Assembly (NCBI GenBank): GCA_036897485.1
Contig: JAYMTF010000025.1
Coordinates: forward strand, 1 to 64,000
Length of the DNA stretch: 64,000 bases
Direction of reading: 5' to 3'
Source of the DNA: Pelargonium nanum
Lineage: Eukaryota; Streptophyta; Magnoliopsida; Geraniales; Geraniaceae
Part shown: positions 44,426 to 56,139 of the stretch, in pieces
Position numbering within the stretch: the stretch's first letter is position 1
How the letters are laid out: the number at the start of each line of letters is the position of its first letter
Translations under genes and position numbers: made by a program
Notes under the pieces: generated by a model
Told to the model about the DNA's origin: nothing
Seen by the model: the letters and a program-made list of their open reading frames with translations, nothing else
The model's database searches: none

Positions 44426-47400
44426 ATGTTCTCACCAGGAACGAAGAGATCCAATTTGAGCTCCCGTCTAGGGCACGCAGCGCCTGATGATTCTCCCACT
44501 ACTCCGACACCTCTTCACGACCATTCCGTACCCAATCGCCCCAACTCCGGCACCCCCGCTCCCTGGGCTCCTCGCTTATCTGTCCTCGCCAGGTTTGTCT
44601 CTACTCACACATTCTACTGATATTCTTCTAATTACCATTGTTAACAATGTCCTCGTGTTGCTAATTTGTGTTCTGAACTCAACTATATGGAAATTGTGTA
44701 TGGCTGGGTGTCGGAAATTTTGGTGATTGGTACAACGTCAGTGGTTTGATTGGGTTAGAATAGTTTCGAGTTCATTTCTTCTTTTCTTGTCGGTAGATTG
44801 TTTATTTATGTGTAGAGAACTTATGGAGGGTCGTGTATGACTTGATTGTCTATCATAGAAGCTTGCTAGGTGAGAGGATTCGTTACAGTGAGATGGAAAT
44901 GCTTTAGATTACAGGGATGCGTGAATCATCCCAGCTTCATCTTCTGTTTACTCCAGACATGTTGCATATGATAATGTGGGTCTTTCTTAACACTTCAACT
45001 GATCAATTGGTTCATCTACTATTCGGTAAAGGTTTCTCTTGATGCATTATAGTGAATGTTGAGTGAGACATAAGAAGATGATAACTAAAATGAATCAACA
45101 GTTGGTGGTTGATGAATGGATATTGTCGTGCACCCATGTTTGAGTCCATCAATACGAATGAGTAAGCTGTAAACACATTGTATAGACCAATAGCTACTTA
45201 CCGACTCTAGATACATAACACTGCTGTGGCTGTGGGCTGGATGAACACTTGCAGTGTCAAGAAACTTCTTGCGTGCTTAAAAAAGAGGCCCAACCTGTCC
45301 CGATTGAACACTGTTTTTAAGAACTTAAGGCTCGAGTGACCTTGTGATCTCATCCAATGAAATCTTATATTTATGCATGCTAGCATTCTATAGTCAGTCT
45401 GTTTTTCCTCTAGTGTATACGGATACTACTGTTCTCTTCATGTAGATTTACCTTTATCCTTGGCACTATAGGAATATCTGCAGATTACTTTAATTATAAT
45501 ATTTGTAATGTCCAATATTTACTTAGTTTCAGCAGTAATATAGTAGTAGTTTTGATTGTTTTGTTGGTAATCTTATGACTAATTGCTATAAATACTCATA
45601 TAATGCCTAGAATTCCATCTGTGAACAAGAACAAGAAAGGTGATGAGATAGATCCAACAAAGCCTGTATATGTTGGAGAGTTCCCTCAATCTGTGCGTGA
45701 TGAACAAACCAGTTTGCAACAGAGGTGTATGGATGGTATGTTCAGTTGGGTTGCATATTTTGTTCTTTCAAAGTTCTTTTGAGTTTAGACTGGAATTACC
45801 ACCTAGTGTTAGTGCATGTGGCCCCTAAGTCACTCTCTTAAATGAGAGGTCTTGGGATCAAATCTTGTAGACTTGACCCCCTTCATTTACTCAATAATTT
45901 TTTTTAGTAGACTAGATATGATTCAAATGAAATAATGTTGAAAGATTTGGTCTGTCTTGCAGGGGATGCATCCATATCTGGTGGAATGGACAAGGAAACA
46001 TCCCTTTCTTGGATTATCTGTGGAAACAAGCTCTTTATTTGGAGTCTCTTATCATCTACTGCTGCCAGGAAATGTGTTGTTCTTCAACTTCCGCCGGATG
46101 TTCCAGATGATGTATATATTGGTAGAAGTTCTCATCAACGTAAAAATTGGTTGCTCTGTGTTGTCAACTGGGATAGCGAGCATACAAGAGCAAACAAAGG
46201 GGTACAACACTGCAACCCTGTTGGCATTGTGTTGTGTAATCAAAACACTCGAGCTGTTATATACTGGCCTGACATTTATTCTGAAGATGGAAATGCTCCT
46301 GTCACTAGTTTGTCATCATTTGATGAATCTGAGGTGACATCTGCTGTAGAGGGGAAGACAGCCGGAAACAGGCAGCAACAACGCAACAGGCATGGAAGTA
46401 GCTCGGTTGGATCAAGTTCTGTCAACTCTTTGATTGCTTCTGCAATCCCTAACAACAAGCATGTGTGTGTTGCCCTAGCATGTAGTTCTAATGGTGAACT
46501 TTGGCAGTTTTACTGCAGCCCCAGCGGTATTCACCGTAGCAAAGTATATCAGGACATTCTGAGTTTAACTTCTCATGGTGTTGATGGTGGCCAACATACA
46601 GGGAGTAAAGGTTATCCTAGGTCCATGATTTGGCGTTTTCCGGTTCTTCCATTGGAGGAATATAATAGGCAGTTCTTCCTACTGACAGATCATGAGATAC
46701 AATGTTTTAGTATTAAACTATTTCCCGATTTAAATGTTTCAAAGCTCTGGTCTTGTGAAATTATCGGCACTGATGGTGATTTGGGTATTAAGAAAGATCT
46801 GGCTGGTCAGAAACGAATATGGCCTCTTGATGTGCAGGTAGATGATCGTGGAAATGTAATTACCATTCTTGTTGCAACCTTTTGTAAGGACCGGGTGAGC
46901 AGTTCAAGCTACACACAGTATTCTCTTCTGACGATGCAATATAAATCTGGGGTAAACATTTCTGAAAGTGAGAGGGTGCTTGAGAAAAAGGCTCCCATTC
47001 AAGTGATAATTCCGAAAGCAAGAGTAGAAGATGAGGAATTCTTGTTTTCCATGAGACTTAGGGTTGGAGGCAAGCCTTCAGGATCAGCAATTATACTGTC
47101 TGGTGATGGGACTGCAACAGTCTCCCATTATTATAGAAACTCTACTCGGCTTTATCAATTTGACCTACCATATGACGCTGGAAAAGTTTTAGATGCTTCA
47201 GTTCTTCCTTCTACAGATGATGGTGAAGGTGCGTGGGTTGTGCTCACTGAGAAAGCAGGAATATGGGCGATACCAGAAAAAGCTGTTGTAATTGGAGGGG
47301 TTGAGCCACCTGAGCGAAGCTTGTCCCGTAAGGGAAGTTCAAATGAAAGGTCTTCTCAAGAAGAGCAAAGAAACCTTACATTCACAGGCAATATTGCTCC

Positions 47401-50400
47401 TAGAAGGGTTAGTTCTGAAGCACGGGATGCTGGAGATAAACAGAGAGCAGTTATGTCTGGAATTGCGCGTCGAACTGCCCAAGATGAAGAATCAGATGCT
47501 ATACTTGGGCATCTTTTCCACGAGTTTCTATTATCTGGGCAGGTAGATGGCTCACTTGAAAAATTACGACATTCTGGTGCATTTGAAAGGGACGGAGAAA
47601 CAAACATTTTTGCTCGTACTAGTAAATCGATTGTTGACTCGCTAGCTAAACACTGGACAACCACTAGAGGTGCTGAGATTGTGGCTATGGCGGTTGTATC
47701 CAACCAACTTATTGATAAGCAGCAGAAACATAAAAAATTTCTGCAGTTTCTTGCTTTATCCAAATGTCATGAAGAGCTTTGTTCTAGACAGAGTATGATC
47801 CATTGCCTATTTTATTGATTCTTGCTTATATGATATTGGTTTTTAACTATGTTTTGGACTCGATACTTCCATTATTAGTAGCCCTTGTTATGTTATACAT
47901 TGTGTTGCATTGTCCACTATGTTTTTTTGACACAGGAGTTGCCTATTGTCTGATGACTTTCCTTAGTACTAGTATTGTAGTAAGATAGTGCAACTTAACC
48001 ATTGGTTGTAACTTGTAAGTTGATTGTATGTGGGGTTGATTTCTAGGTAATCATGTTTTCACTTTCCAGGCTATCAGTTATTGGCATTTTACTAGCTGTT
48101 GTAAATTCTGTCTTGGAAGATATCTTGTTTCGTTTTTGGTGTTTTACAAGATTTGACTTCCATATTTATTGTCATACCATGCAAGCAAGTTTTCTTGCAT
48201 ACCTGCTAGTTGTCATAATTTTGATTGAACTGCTAGATGGGATTATTGTACTTATATCCTGAAAATTGTGATGGAGGTATAGGCATGTATGAGAGGGAGA
48301 TAGAACACTGCCTTGTCTTAATTGCATATTTTTCTGTTAGCAGGACATGCTTTGCAGATTATCTTGGAACATGGTGAAAAGCTTGTTGGGCTGATTCAGC
48401 TGAGGGAACTACAAAATGCGATTAGTCAGAACCGTTCAACTGGAATCGGCTCTCCTTACTCTAATCCAGAGAGTGAAATTTCAGGTGCTCTTTGGGATCT
48501 TATTCAATTAGTTGGTGAGAGGGCCCGCAGAAATACTGTTCTTCTGATGGACAGAGATAATGCTGAAGTGTTTTATAGTAAAGTGTCTGACCTTGAGGAA
48601 GTATTCTATTGCTTAGACAAACAACTAGAATATTTAGTCAGCACAGAGCAGCCATTTCGTATCCAAATCCAGAGAGCTTGTGAACTTTCAAATGCATGTG
48701 TTACTATACTTCGTACATCAATACAGTTCAGAACTGAGCATCAGATGTGGTATCCAGCACCTGAGGGATTGACACCTTGGTATTGTCAACCTGTTGTACG
48801 GAATGGATTGTGGAGTGTTGCTTCTTTCATGCTTCAGCTTTTAAATGAAACATCTGGATTTGATATGTCAGCAAGATCTGAAATATATAACCATCTAGAA
48901 GTTCTGGCTGAAGTAGTACTAGAGGCCTATGCTGGGGCTATTACAGCAAAAGTTGAGCGGGGAGAGGAACCCAAAGGTTTACTTGATGAGTACTGGAGTA
49001 GGAGGGATGCACTTCTGGATTCCCTTTATCAACAATCTAAATGCTTTGCAGAGGCTGAGAGCCAGGTCTGTACTTTTTTCTTCATAACCTTTCCTCGTCT
49101 CAGTGCTGGGTTTACATGCATCCTTGAAATGTTAAATTTTTGTAGGAGCTGAATGAAGGAGCTGAAGAGCAAAATGAAGAGACCCTTAGGAAGTTATCAT
49201 CACATTTGCTCTCTATTGCAAAGCGGCATGAAGGCTACAAAACTATGTGGAAGTTATGTTGCGACCTCAATGATTCAGAACTACTAAGAAATCTTATGGT
49301 ATGGATATTATTACTTTCCCTGGAATATATTTGTGTTTGTATTCATTTTTTTTTTTTTGGATTCTGTGCAGTAGTTTTTCTGACTGTCCATGGTGCCTTA
49401 AAATAACAGCTTATGTTACAGATTAGCATTATTGTACTTCACATAGCAGAATATTCCAAGGAGTTTTGTTAAAAGATTCATGTAGCTGACTGCAACTTTG
49501 TGTGGGAAATGGCTTAGTTTTCGTTGTTGTATACTCTTCATATGACAGGCATATTAAGACTCCCATTTTTTCCCCCTCTTCCACAACTGAATTGGGGTTT
49601 TATTTCAGTTCCTCTGGTCCTAACTCTCTATCAGTTGACAGATGATGCAAAGACTAATTCTATTTTTGCATTTCCTACATATTTGATGTTACGAGTTTTC
49701 CTGAAGAGTCCTTACTTGATTTGCCAATGCAGCATGAAAGCGTGGGACCTAGAGGAGGCTTCAGTTATTTTGTTTTTGAACAACTCTATGAGAAGAAACA
49801 GTTTTCCAAGCTTTTGAGGCTCGGGGAAGAGTTCCAGGAGGAACTATCTATATTTCTAAAGCAGCACCAGGATCTACAGTGGCTTCATGAAATCTTCCTT
49901 AATCAGTTTTCCTCAGCTTCAGGAACTCTTCATGTATTAGCTCTTTCTCAGTATGATAACTCCATTTCATCCGCTGAAGAGGGGATGGACTTTGAGTATG
50001 CTAATATGGAGCCATCGTTGGCAGACAGAAAGCGACTTTTAAATCTCTCAAAAATTGCCTCAATGGCAGGTATGCAATCTATTTTGCTTTGGTTCGTAGA
50101 AAATTAGGAAACGTGTACAATGCATATACAAGGTTGTGGAAATTTAGCTCAGCTGCAGCTGAAAGTATGGAGGCTTATGTGGAAAGGAAAGAAGCTAAAA
50201 TATATGCCGGAGTGTTGCTCATATTGTTAGTTGGCTTCCTATATTCAATTAATTGCTTGCTGTTTTGTTAGTTCTTATAGATGTCCAGCAAAGAGAAAAA
50301 AAGATGTCATGGAGGACTGGGAATTTCTAATGTGGAATTCAGCTTATTAAACTATTCCTGCATGAATATCTAAATGTGGTATATTAATGGAAATAAAACA

Positions 50401-51344
50401 AAAATATGAACGTTGATTTTTAATAAATTCTGTAGTTGTCCTACCAAATAACTAGCATTGTGATGCTGAGTATTGGGGGATATTAAAAGATCATTTCAAT
50501 TCTTCCTTGGTTGAAATATTTTGAAGAAATTATTGTTATTGCTCTTCCAGTTCATTATTATCATCTTCCTGTTGCTCCAATAGAATACTGGTGATTGATC
50601 TGTTGGTATTATGCTAAGAAACATTTTCCCCCTTTTTTTTCTGCTTCTCCAGCTGGTATGGATGCTGACTGTTTGACAAAGATGAAGCGCATTGAAGCTG
50701 ATCTGAAGCTTTTGAAATTACAGGTACATTCTGTTTGAATTTCGAAATATAAGAAATCTGTTCCCATTTTTCCTGTGTTTGTCCACACTGGATGCTTAAA
50801 TCTCTTGCAGGAAGAAATAATAGATCTCCTTCCTGATGAGGAAGCAAAGCAAAACATTGGACGGCGGCTCCTCCGTCCAGAAGATCTGATTAAACTGTGC
50901 TTGGAAGGAGGAATCCCAGAGCTGACACTGCGAGCCTTTGATGTGTTTTCATGGACTAGCTCGTCCTTCCGCAAGAGCCACAAAAATCTTTTGGAGGAGT
51001 GCTGGAAGAATGCTGCTGATCATGATGACTGGGGAAAACTGCAGCAAGCATATAGTGCAGAAGGGTGGAGCGACGAGGAAACCTTGAGAAACTTGAGTGA
51101 TACGGTGCTTTTCCAGGCTTCAAGTAGGTGTTACGGGCCTCTAGCAGAAACATTTGAAGAGGGGTTTGACGAAGTATTGGCACTAAGACAGGAAAATATG
51201 GGAGGTTTGAAGGAATCGGGATGTGTAGAGGCAATAGTGATGCAGCATAAGGATTTCCCAGATGCAGGAAAACTAATGGTGACAGCCCTAATGCTGGGTA
51301 GTGTAGAAGAAGACAATGATATTAGTTCCCCAATGAATTGTTAA
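44426..51344 (+). CDS. NUP133: Nuclear pore complex protein NUP133
   Basis: Eight exons (44426-44592, 45611-45735, 45963-47792, 48344-49065, 49146-49298, 49733-50069, 50653-50723, 50811-51344) join in frame to 1312 residues, very near the roughly 1300 of plant NUP133. Start: MFSPGTKRSNLSSR, a Ser/Pro-rich disordered tail. The N-terminal beta-propeller (about 95-500) shows WIICGNKLFIW and VALACSSNGELWQFYCSPSG. A linker with RRVSSEARD precedes the alpha-helical solenoid (HALQIILEHGEKLVGLIQ; GFSYFVFEQLYEKKQFSKLLRL), ending near residue 1312. NUP133 sits at the tip of the NUP107-160 Y-complex scaffold at the nuclear envelope. In legumes NUP133 is needed for symbiotic calcium spiking, but nothing here shows that role. 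All introns are GT-AG; intron 2 holds a SINE-like segment. Confidence 0.96.
45801..45905 (+). mobile_element. SINE-like segment in NUP133 intron 2
   Basis: The stretch has a tRNA-like reading: TAGTGCATGTGGCCCCTAAG, then GAGAGGTCTTGGGATCAAATC, which is close to a Pol III B box (GGTTCGAATCC) in a plant SINE-like setting, then a T-rich tail. It fills nearly half of a 227-base intron. No clear target-site duplication was found, so it is a guess from pattern. Confidence 0.3.
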
Positions 51345-51766
51345 TCACATCATGCATGGCAAAGAAGACAAAGATCCTAATGACTTGTAAGTTTGAAATC
51401 AATTTTGAAGTATCACTATTTTCTTACATCCGATGCGAGTCTCGAATCTGTTAATTTTGAGACTTTTAGTTGGCAACTGCAAGTTATGGTGTTTTTTTTA
51501 GAGTTTCTTTTCTTTACCATGTCTACCATATTAGACCTGTGTAGGATATTTTGACAAACATTGGTTGTGACTTGTGAATGGAAGATTAAGGATTTTTAGT
51601 ACTCTTAATAATATGAGTATTGGTTGTGAATGCAAAATCATTTTACTGGATTATGTTTTCTACACTACTGGAAAAAAAACATTAAAATGATAATCATGAT
51701 CATTTTGATGATTAATTAATACAATTCCGAACATATGAAAAAAAATGTTAGAAAAATGCAATCATT
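51345..51766 (+). other. NUP133 3' UTR and flank
   Basis: AT-rich sequence after the NUP133 stop; the poly-A site is probably between 51480 and 51660. No gene was seen. Confidence 0.5.
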
Positions 51767-52020
51767 GGAACTCGTAGCCTCATGGCTCATGATGAGATTG
51801 CTCTCGTGAACCTACGACGAAGCTTACCTCTACAAAGAAATTTGCTACAATATCGAGTTGGACCTCGTAATCTCATAGGGAGCTTGCTCCCGTGGAGCTA
51901 CAAAAAAAGTTTGCTACTGTATCGAGCTGGACCTCGTAGACTCATGGTGATCGCTGAGATCTCGTACCATCATGGTGAGCTCATTCTCATAAACCTACGA
52001 CAAAGTCCATCTTCACATAG
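51767..52020 (+). repeat. Three degenerate tandem copies of a GGACCTCGTA unit
   Basis: Units start at 51767 (GGAACTCGTAGCCTCATGG), 51859 (GGACCTCGTAATCTCATAG) and 51929 (GGACCTCGTAGACTCATGG). They share CTCGTGAACCTACGA-like and TTTGCTAC[A/T][A/G]TATCGAG blocks, with spacings of 92 and 70 bases. They lie between the 3' flanks of the convergent NUP133 and DYW-PPR genes. Not recognised; possibly a satellite-like or transposon fragment. Confidence 0.6.
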
Positions 52021-52564
52021 AAAACTCTTTCGAAGAAGAGAAAGTTATTGGCCATGCAAACAACCTAATGTTGTCTTCAGAGTGACAAGAGTTTCTAAAA
52101 ACTTTCAAAACAGTTAACCAAGAGACTTTAATATCATGTTGATGACTCATTCAAGTAATAAGTTAGTTGATATTATACATGAAATAATAAGTTAGTTAAT
52201 ATTTTTTCAAAGTTGTTACAACAGGTGTATGAAAATATAAGATGAAGTATACAACATTAACTAATTTCTATTTAATCTTTCTCAAAATACAAAGCATGAC
52301 ACTTCTTTTAAGCTGTACTATTTCGTTCAGCAGTAAGAAATATGAACTACCGAAAACTCCTCTAAATTGAAATATGTTCTGCTGGGAAAAAAGTGTACTC
52401 TCCTAGTTATCTGTTGAGTGAACATTCAACAATCTGAGCCCTGTGAAGAATTAGCACTGGCAATGGCTTCAATTTTCAGGTGCACATTGTCTATGACCTG
52501 TTCGGCAATTGAGAAACCCTGTGACTTGTTACTTATCAACACAAGATGTCAACAACCCTGCCAC
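52021..52564. other. Intergenic and 3' flank of the DYW-PPR gene
   Basis: AT-rich, with no gene or motif recognised. The right part probably includes the PPR gene's 3' UTR. Confidence 0.5.
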
Positions 52565-54616
52565 TCACCAAAAATCTTTGCAAGAGCAAGACCCGTTTTT
52601 GAAATGATGGAAACGGCTATTGTCTCTGACCACAATTTCGCAGTTATAGATATGTGATAGGAGTTTAGTTACAGAGTGGCAATCTTGACAGACCCCAATG
52701 TTCTTCATGACACGAATAGGAGTCCCAGGTTCCACGTTAATGAGACCATAAGCAATGGCCAACCTCTCACTATGGTTTTCCAGTTCAGCTTCCTTCTCCT
52801 TCTCATCATCTCCAATACACAACCGAACTTGAGTTGTATCAGGAACATGTCCTGCAAGTTTCAATTTCTCATGCATCTCCCTCAATTTTGAGTGTATGCC
52901 TTCTGTTTGCGGATGTGATTTACCACCCACAACAAACTCATGAGCCACACCTCTGTGTTCTATGAAGCTGCATGCAGGATACTTTTCGACCGATCTCTTC
53001 ATTTCTTGGACCTCTGAAACTTTATCCGACTGACCACCTGCAGCATACATGTTTGAGAGAACAACATAACATGCTAGAGTCTCTGGAGCCACCTCTATCA
53101 AATGATTAGCAGCATATTCACAAATATCTGGGTTTCCATGGGCCTTAGAACCACTAAGTAAGCTCATCCAGATTACTTTACTTGGACTAACTCGCATGTT
53201 GTCAATGATATCCTTTGCCTCTTCAAGATACCCAGCTCGGCATAGAATGTCAACCAGGCAGCCATAGAGCTCAACAGTGGGTTGAATTCCATAATCACTT
53301 ACCATTATATTAAAATAGCGACGACCATCTTCAACCAGTCCTGCATGACTACAAGCATGCAGCACGCCGACAAAAGTTATGTCATTGGGCTTCATTCCCA
53401 TTCTACACATCTCACTAAACAGTTCAAGAGCAGAGTGACCCATACCATGTATTCCTAAGCCATAAATTATAGCATTCCAATGCCCTAACCTCTTCTTGGG
53501 TATTTCTTCAAATACTCTTTGAGCACACTCAATGCTCCCACACTTGGTATACATATCTATCAACAATGTACCAAGAATACCATCCAACTGAAATCCATTC
53601 TTGGTGATATAAGAATGCATCCATCTCCCCTTACTAAGAAGGGCTAATTTCGAAACTGCAGAGAGAGCACCAACAAAAGTTGCATTATCAGGAGTAAGCT
53701 CATCATTGAGCATTCTAGTGAACAACCTCAAAGCCGCCATGGGCTTCCCATTTGATTCATACCCTGAGATCATTGAGTTCCATGTAAATAGATCCTTCAC
53801 TGGCATCTGATTAAACAACTGAAGAGCTGACTCACAATTCCCACATTTCATATATCCATTAATCATTGCATTCCATGACACTAAATTTCTATACGGCATC
53901 TTATCAAATATCTCTCTAGCAGCCTCAACCTTTCCAGACTTTGAAAACCCATCTACCAAAACAGTCCACGAAAAAGAATCCCTTTCAGGCATTTCATCGA
54001 ACAGCTTCAAGGCAACTTCCATTTCTCCACATCTGGCATACCCATCAATCATAGCATTCCACGAAAACAAATCTTTATCATCCATCCTATCAAACACCTC
54101 CCGAGCCAAGCCAATCTCACCACACTTAGAGTACATACTCACCAAACTGCTCTGCACAAACCTATCCAACCCAAACCCAATTTTCAAACTCAGGCCATGA
54201 ATCTGCCTCCCTTCCTCCTTAGCCAGTAACCGAGCACAACCCTTTATCACACAAGGCAAAGTAAAGTTATCCGGCAAAAACTCACCGAGCGATTCACAGA
54301 AGAGAGCGATAGCGTCATGTGAAAAGTGGTTCTGGACGTAGCAGTTGATGATATTGTTCCAGGAAGACAGAGTGCGGTAGGGAAGTCGATCGAAAACTGA
54401 GCGGGCGTAGTGGAGATTGTTGATGCTGCGATGGGCGTACAAGGAAAGGAGACGAAAAGGGTGATTGAAAGTGCCGGTCTTGAGGGACAAGGCGTGGAGC
54501 TGTTTGGCTTCTGGTAAGGTTTTGCAGGTTTGGTGCAGAGTGGAGGAGAGGTTGTGAGGAAGGTATGGTTGGATGGGAAGAGAAGGCGCAATTGCACCCA
54601 TTTTGGTAGCTTCCAT
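52565..54616 (-). CDS. PLS-class pentatricopeptide repeat protein with DYW domain
   Basis: A single exon of 683 residues. Repeated P/L/S motifs run from about residue 25 to 470, with SWNAMIDGYARCG, SWTVLVDGFSKSG and HWNAIIYGLGIHG as clear examples. E and E+ motifs follow, then a DYW deaminase domain (about 590-683) with the zinc-site HSERLA (HxE) and CQDCHS (CxxC), ending DNSRFHHFKNGSCSCKDFW. The final triplet is DFW rather than the canonical DYW. Family knowledge: such proteins bind single-stranded organelle RNA and direct C-to-U editing; the HxE and CxxC residues make this one look catalytically complete. The target organelle is unclear, because the N-terminus is not a textbook transit peptide. 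ATGs at 54616 and 54601 are both possible starts. Intron-free, as most plant PPR genes are. Confidence 0.95.
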   Translation of the reverse strand: MEATKMGAIAPSLPIQPYLPHNLSSTLHQTCKTLPEAKQLHALSLKTGTFNHPFRLLSLYAHRSINNLHYARSVFDRLPYRTLSSWNNIINCYVQNHFSHDAIALFCESLGEFLPDNFTLPCVIKGCARLLAKEEGRQIHGLSLKIGFGLDRFVQSSLVSMYSKCGEIGLAREVFDRMDDKDLFSWNAMIDGYARCGEMEVALKLFDEMPERDSFSWTVLVDGFSKSGKVEAAREIFDKMPYRNLVSWNAMINGYMKCGNCESALQLFNQMPVKDLFTWNSMISGYESNGKPMAALRLFTRMLNDELTPDNATFVGALSAVSKLALLSKGRWMHSYITKNGFQLDGILGTLLIDMYTKCGSIECAQRVFEEIPKKRLGHWNAIIYGLGIHGMGHSALELFSEMCRMGMKPNDITFVGVLHACSHAGLVEDGRRYFNIMVSDYGIQPTVELYGCLVDILCRAGYLEEAKDIIDNMRVSPSKVIWMSLLSGSKAHGNPDICEYAANHLIEVAPETLACYVVLSNMYAAGGQSDKVSEVQEMKRSVEKYPACSFIEHRGVAHEFVVGGKSHPQTEGIHSKLREMHEKLKLAGHVPDTTQVRLCIGDDEKEKEAELENHSERLAIAYGLINVEPGTPIRVMKNIGVCQDCHSVTKLLSHIYNCEIVVRDNSRFHHFKNGSCSCKDFW

Positions 54617-56139
54617 CTCTCAACCATTCAGATTCAAAATATAGCTTCTTCACTCTGCAAAATGTAGCTCTCAAACATAGATATGAATCTTAATTCATAA
54701 GATAACATATTCTTACTAAATTAGCTGTGTCTAGGGGTTTCTTCTTCCTATGTCATTTTAAGAATCGGTTAGATTTTTTCGTACGATTACTTGATTTTCA
54801 TAGCGACAACGCTTTTTAGAGTTGACAACTGACTATTTGCGGTCTCTCTCATTAAGATAGCGAACTCTTGCGTTAATAGCAAGTTGGGTTTGCATAGCCG
54901 CGGCAGAGCAGATTTGCGATGAATTTTTTATTGGCGTGTGCGCAGGGACTGTAGGAGGCGGTTGCAGGGAAAGAGAATGTGGTGGTTCTCACCCAGATAA
55001 AATAATTGAGCATTTTATGCAAATTAGTTGCTTTTACTTTTCCCCACACCTACAATGAATTTACTTTGAATACAAATAATTTACAAGCAACACAATATCA
55101 CAAAATGAGTTGCTGCACAAACAAATGAAATTTTGATGTTTTGTACAATTTGACTAGATAAAATAGATAGTGCTTGTTCAACAAAATTTCAGACAAAATC
55201 AAATACAAGCAATAGGTTGTGATGTCATCATGTTCAGCTTAGTGTGCTCATTTTTGGTGGAGGCCAGGAATAGATTAATCTCTGATGTCTTGTACATGCA
55301 TCATCAACTTGATGAAGTCACCTACTTTTCAGTTTTCACCATCTCATCCTCCATTTTCTTACCTTCTAAAACTTTTGATTACAAGGTATCAAAGCTCCGA
55401 CCAGTTCATCGACAAGGTGGGCTTATGGTGAGAATCCCCCGGTAATGTTTGGGACGGCTTCTTTGCGAGTGTAGCACATACAGAAGTTGAATTAGCCAAT
55501 ATAAGCATTCTTTTGCTGTCTCTTATGACAGACATAGCCATCAATGCCTAGGCCAAAGGAATTGGGCAGGGCATACCTGCATCTGTAAAACAAAATGAAC
55601 AGATATTACATGAGCAATTGTCACTGTGATACAATAAGCATTTTATGTAACTTCAAAGATACTACTTACTCGGGTGTGACATAAAGATAGGAGGCATATA
55701 ATTGCCACGCGATGTTCCATGACATACAGAGAGGTTTCACCTAATATTGGAATAAAGCTTCATCGGTCTTTGAATTTGAAACCTGTATTCATATGAAACC
55801 TACTGACATCAAATCACTGGACGTCCCAAAAAAACATGTATAGGGAAGGTTCCTATGGCAGATCAACTAATGTTTCAAGAAACAATCTAATTATTGGGTA
55901 AACAAGAAAACTATAGGATCTCTCTTCATAGTTTACTTTTGAAAGTCATTCACAAAATGACACAAGTGCTGGTCCTAGAATTTCAGACAAAAAATAAATC
56001 ATTCAGCAACTACACAACCCCTTTTTCTTAACAAAACAGGTTAACAAACATCTAGTTAATTTTAAATTCAATAAAGACAAGTATATCCTTCAGCTAGTTC
56101 AAGATTTCCATTCAGGCAATAAGAACTCACCTGGTATCA
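54617..56139. other. Intergenic between two PPR genes
   Basis: Contains the DYW-PPR promoter on the left and the 3' flank of the P-type PPR gene on the right. A frame at 55170-55445 has no recognisable motif. Nothing else was seen. Confidence 0.5.

Noticed and set aside
55170-55445. 91-codon plus-strand frame between the PPR genes
   Set aside because: No motif, homology clue or splice partner; composition like the flanks.
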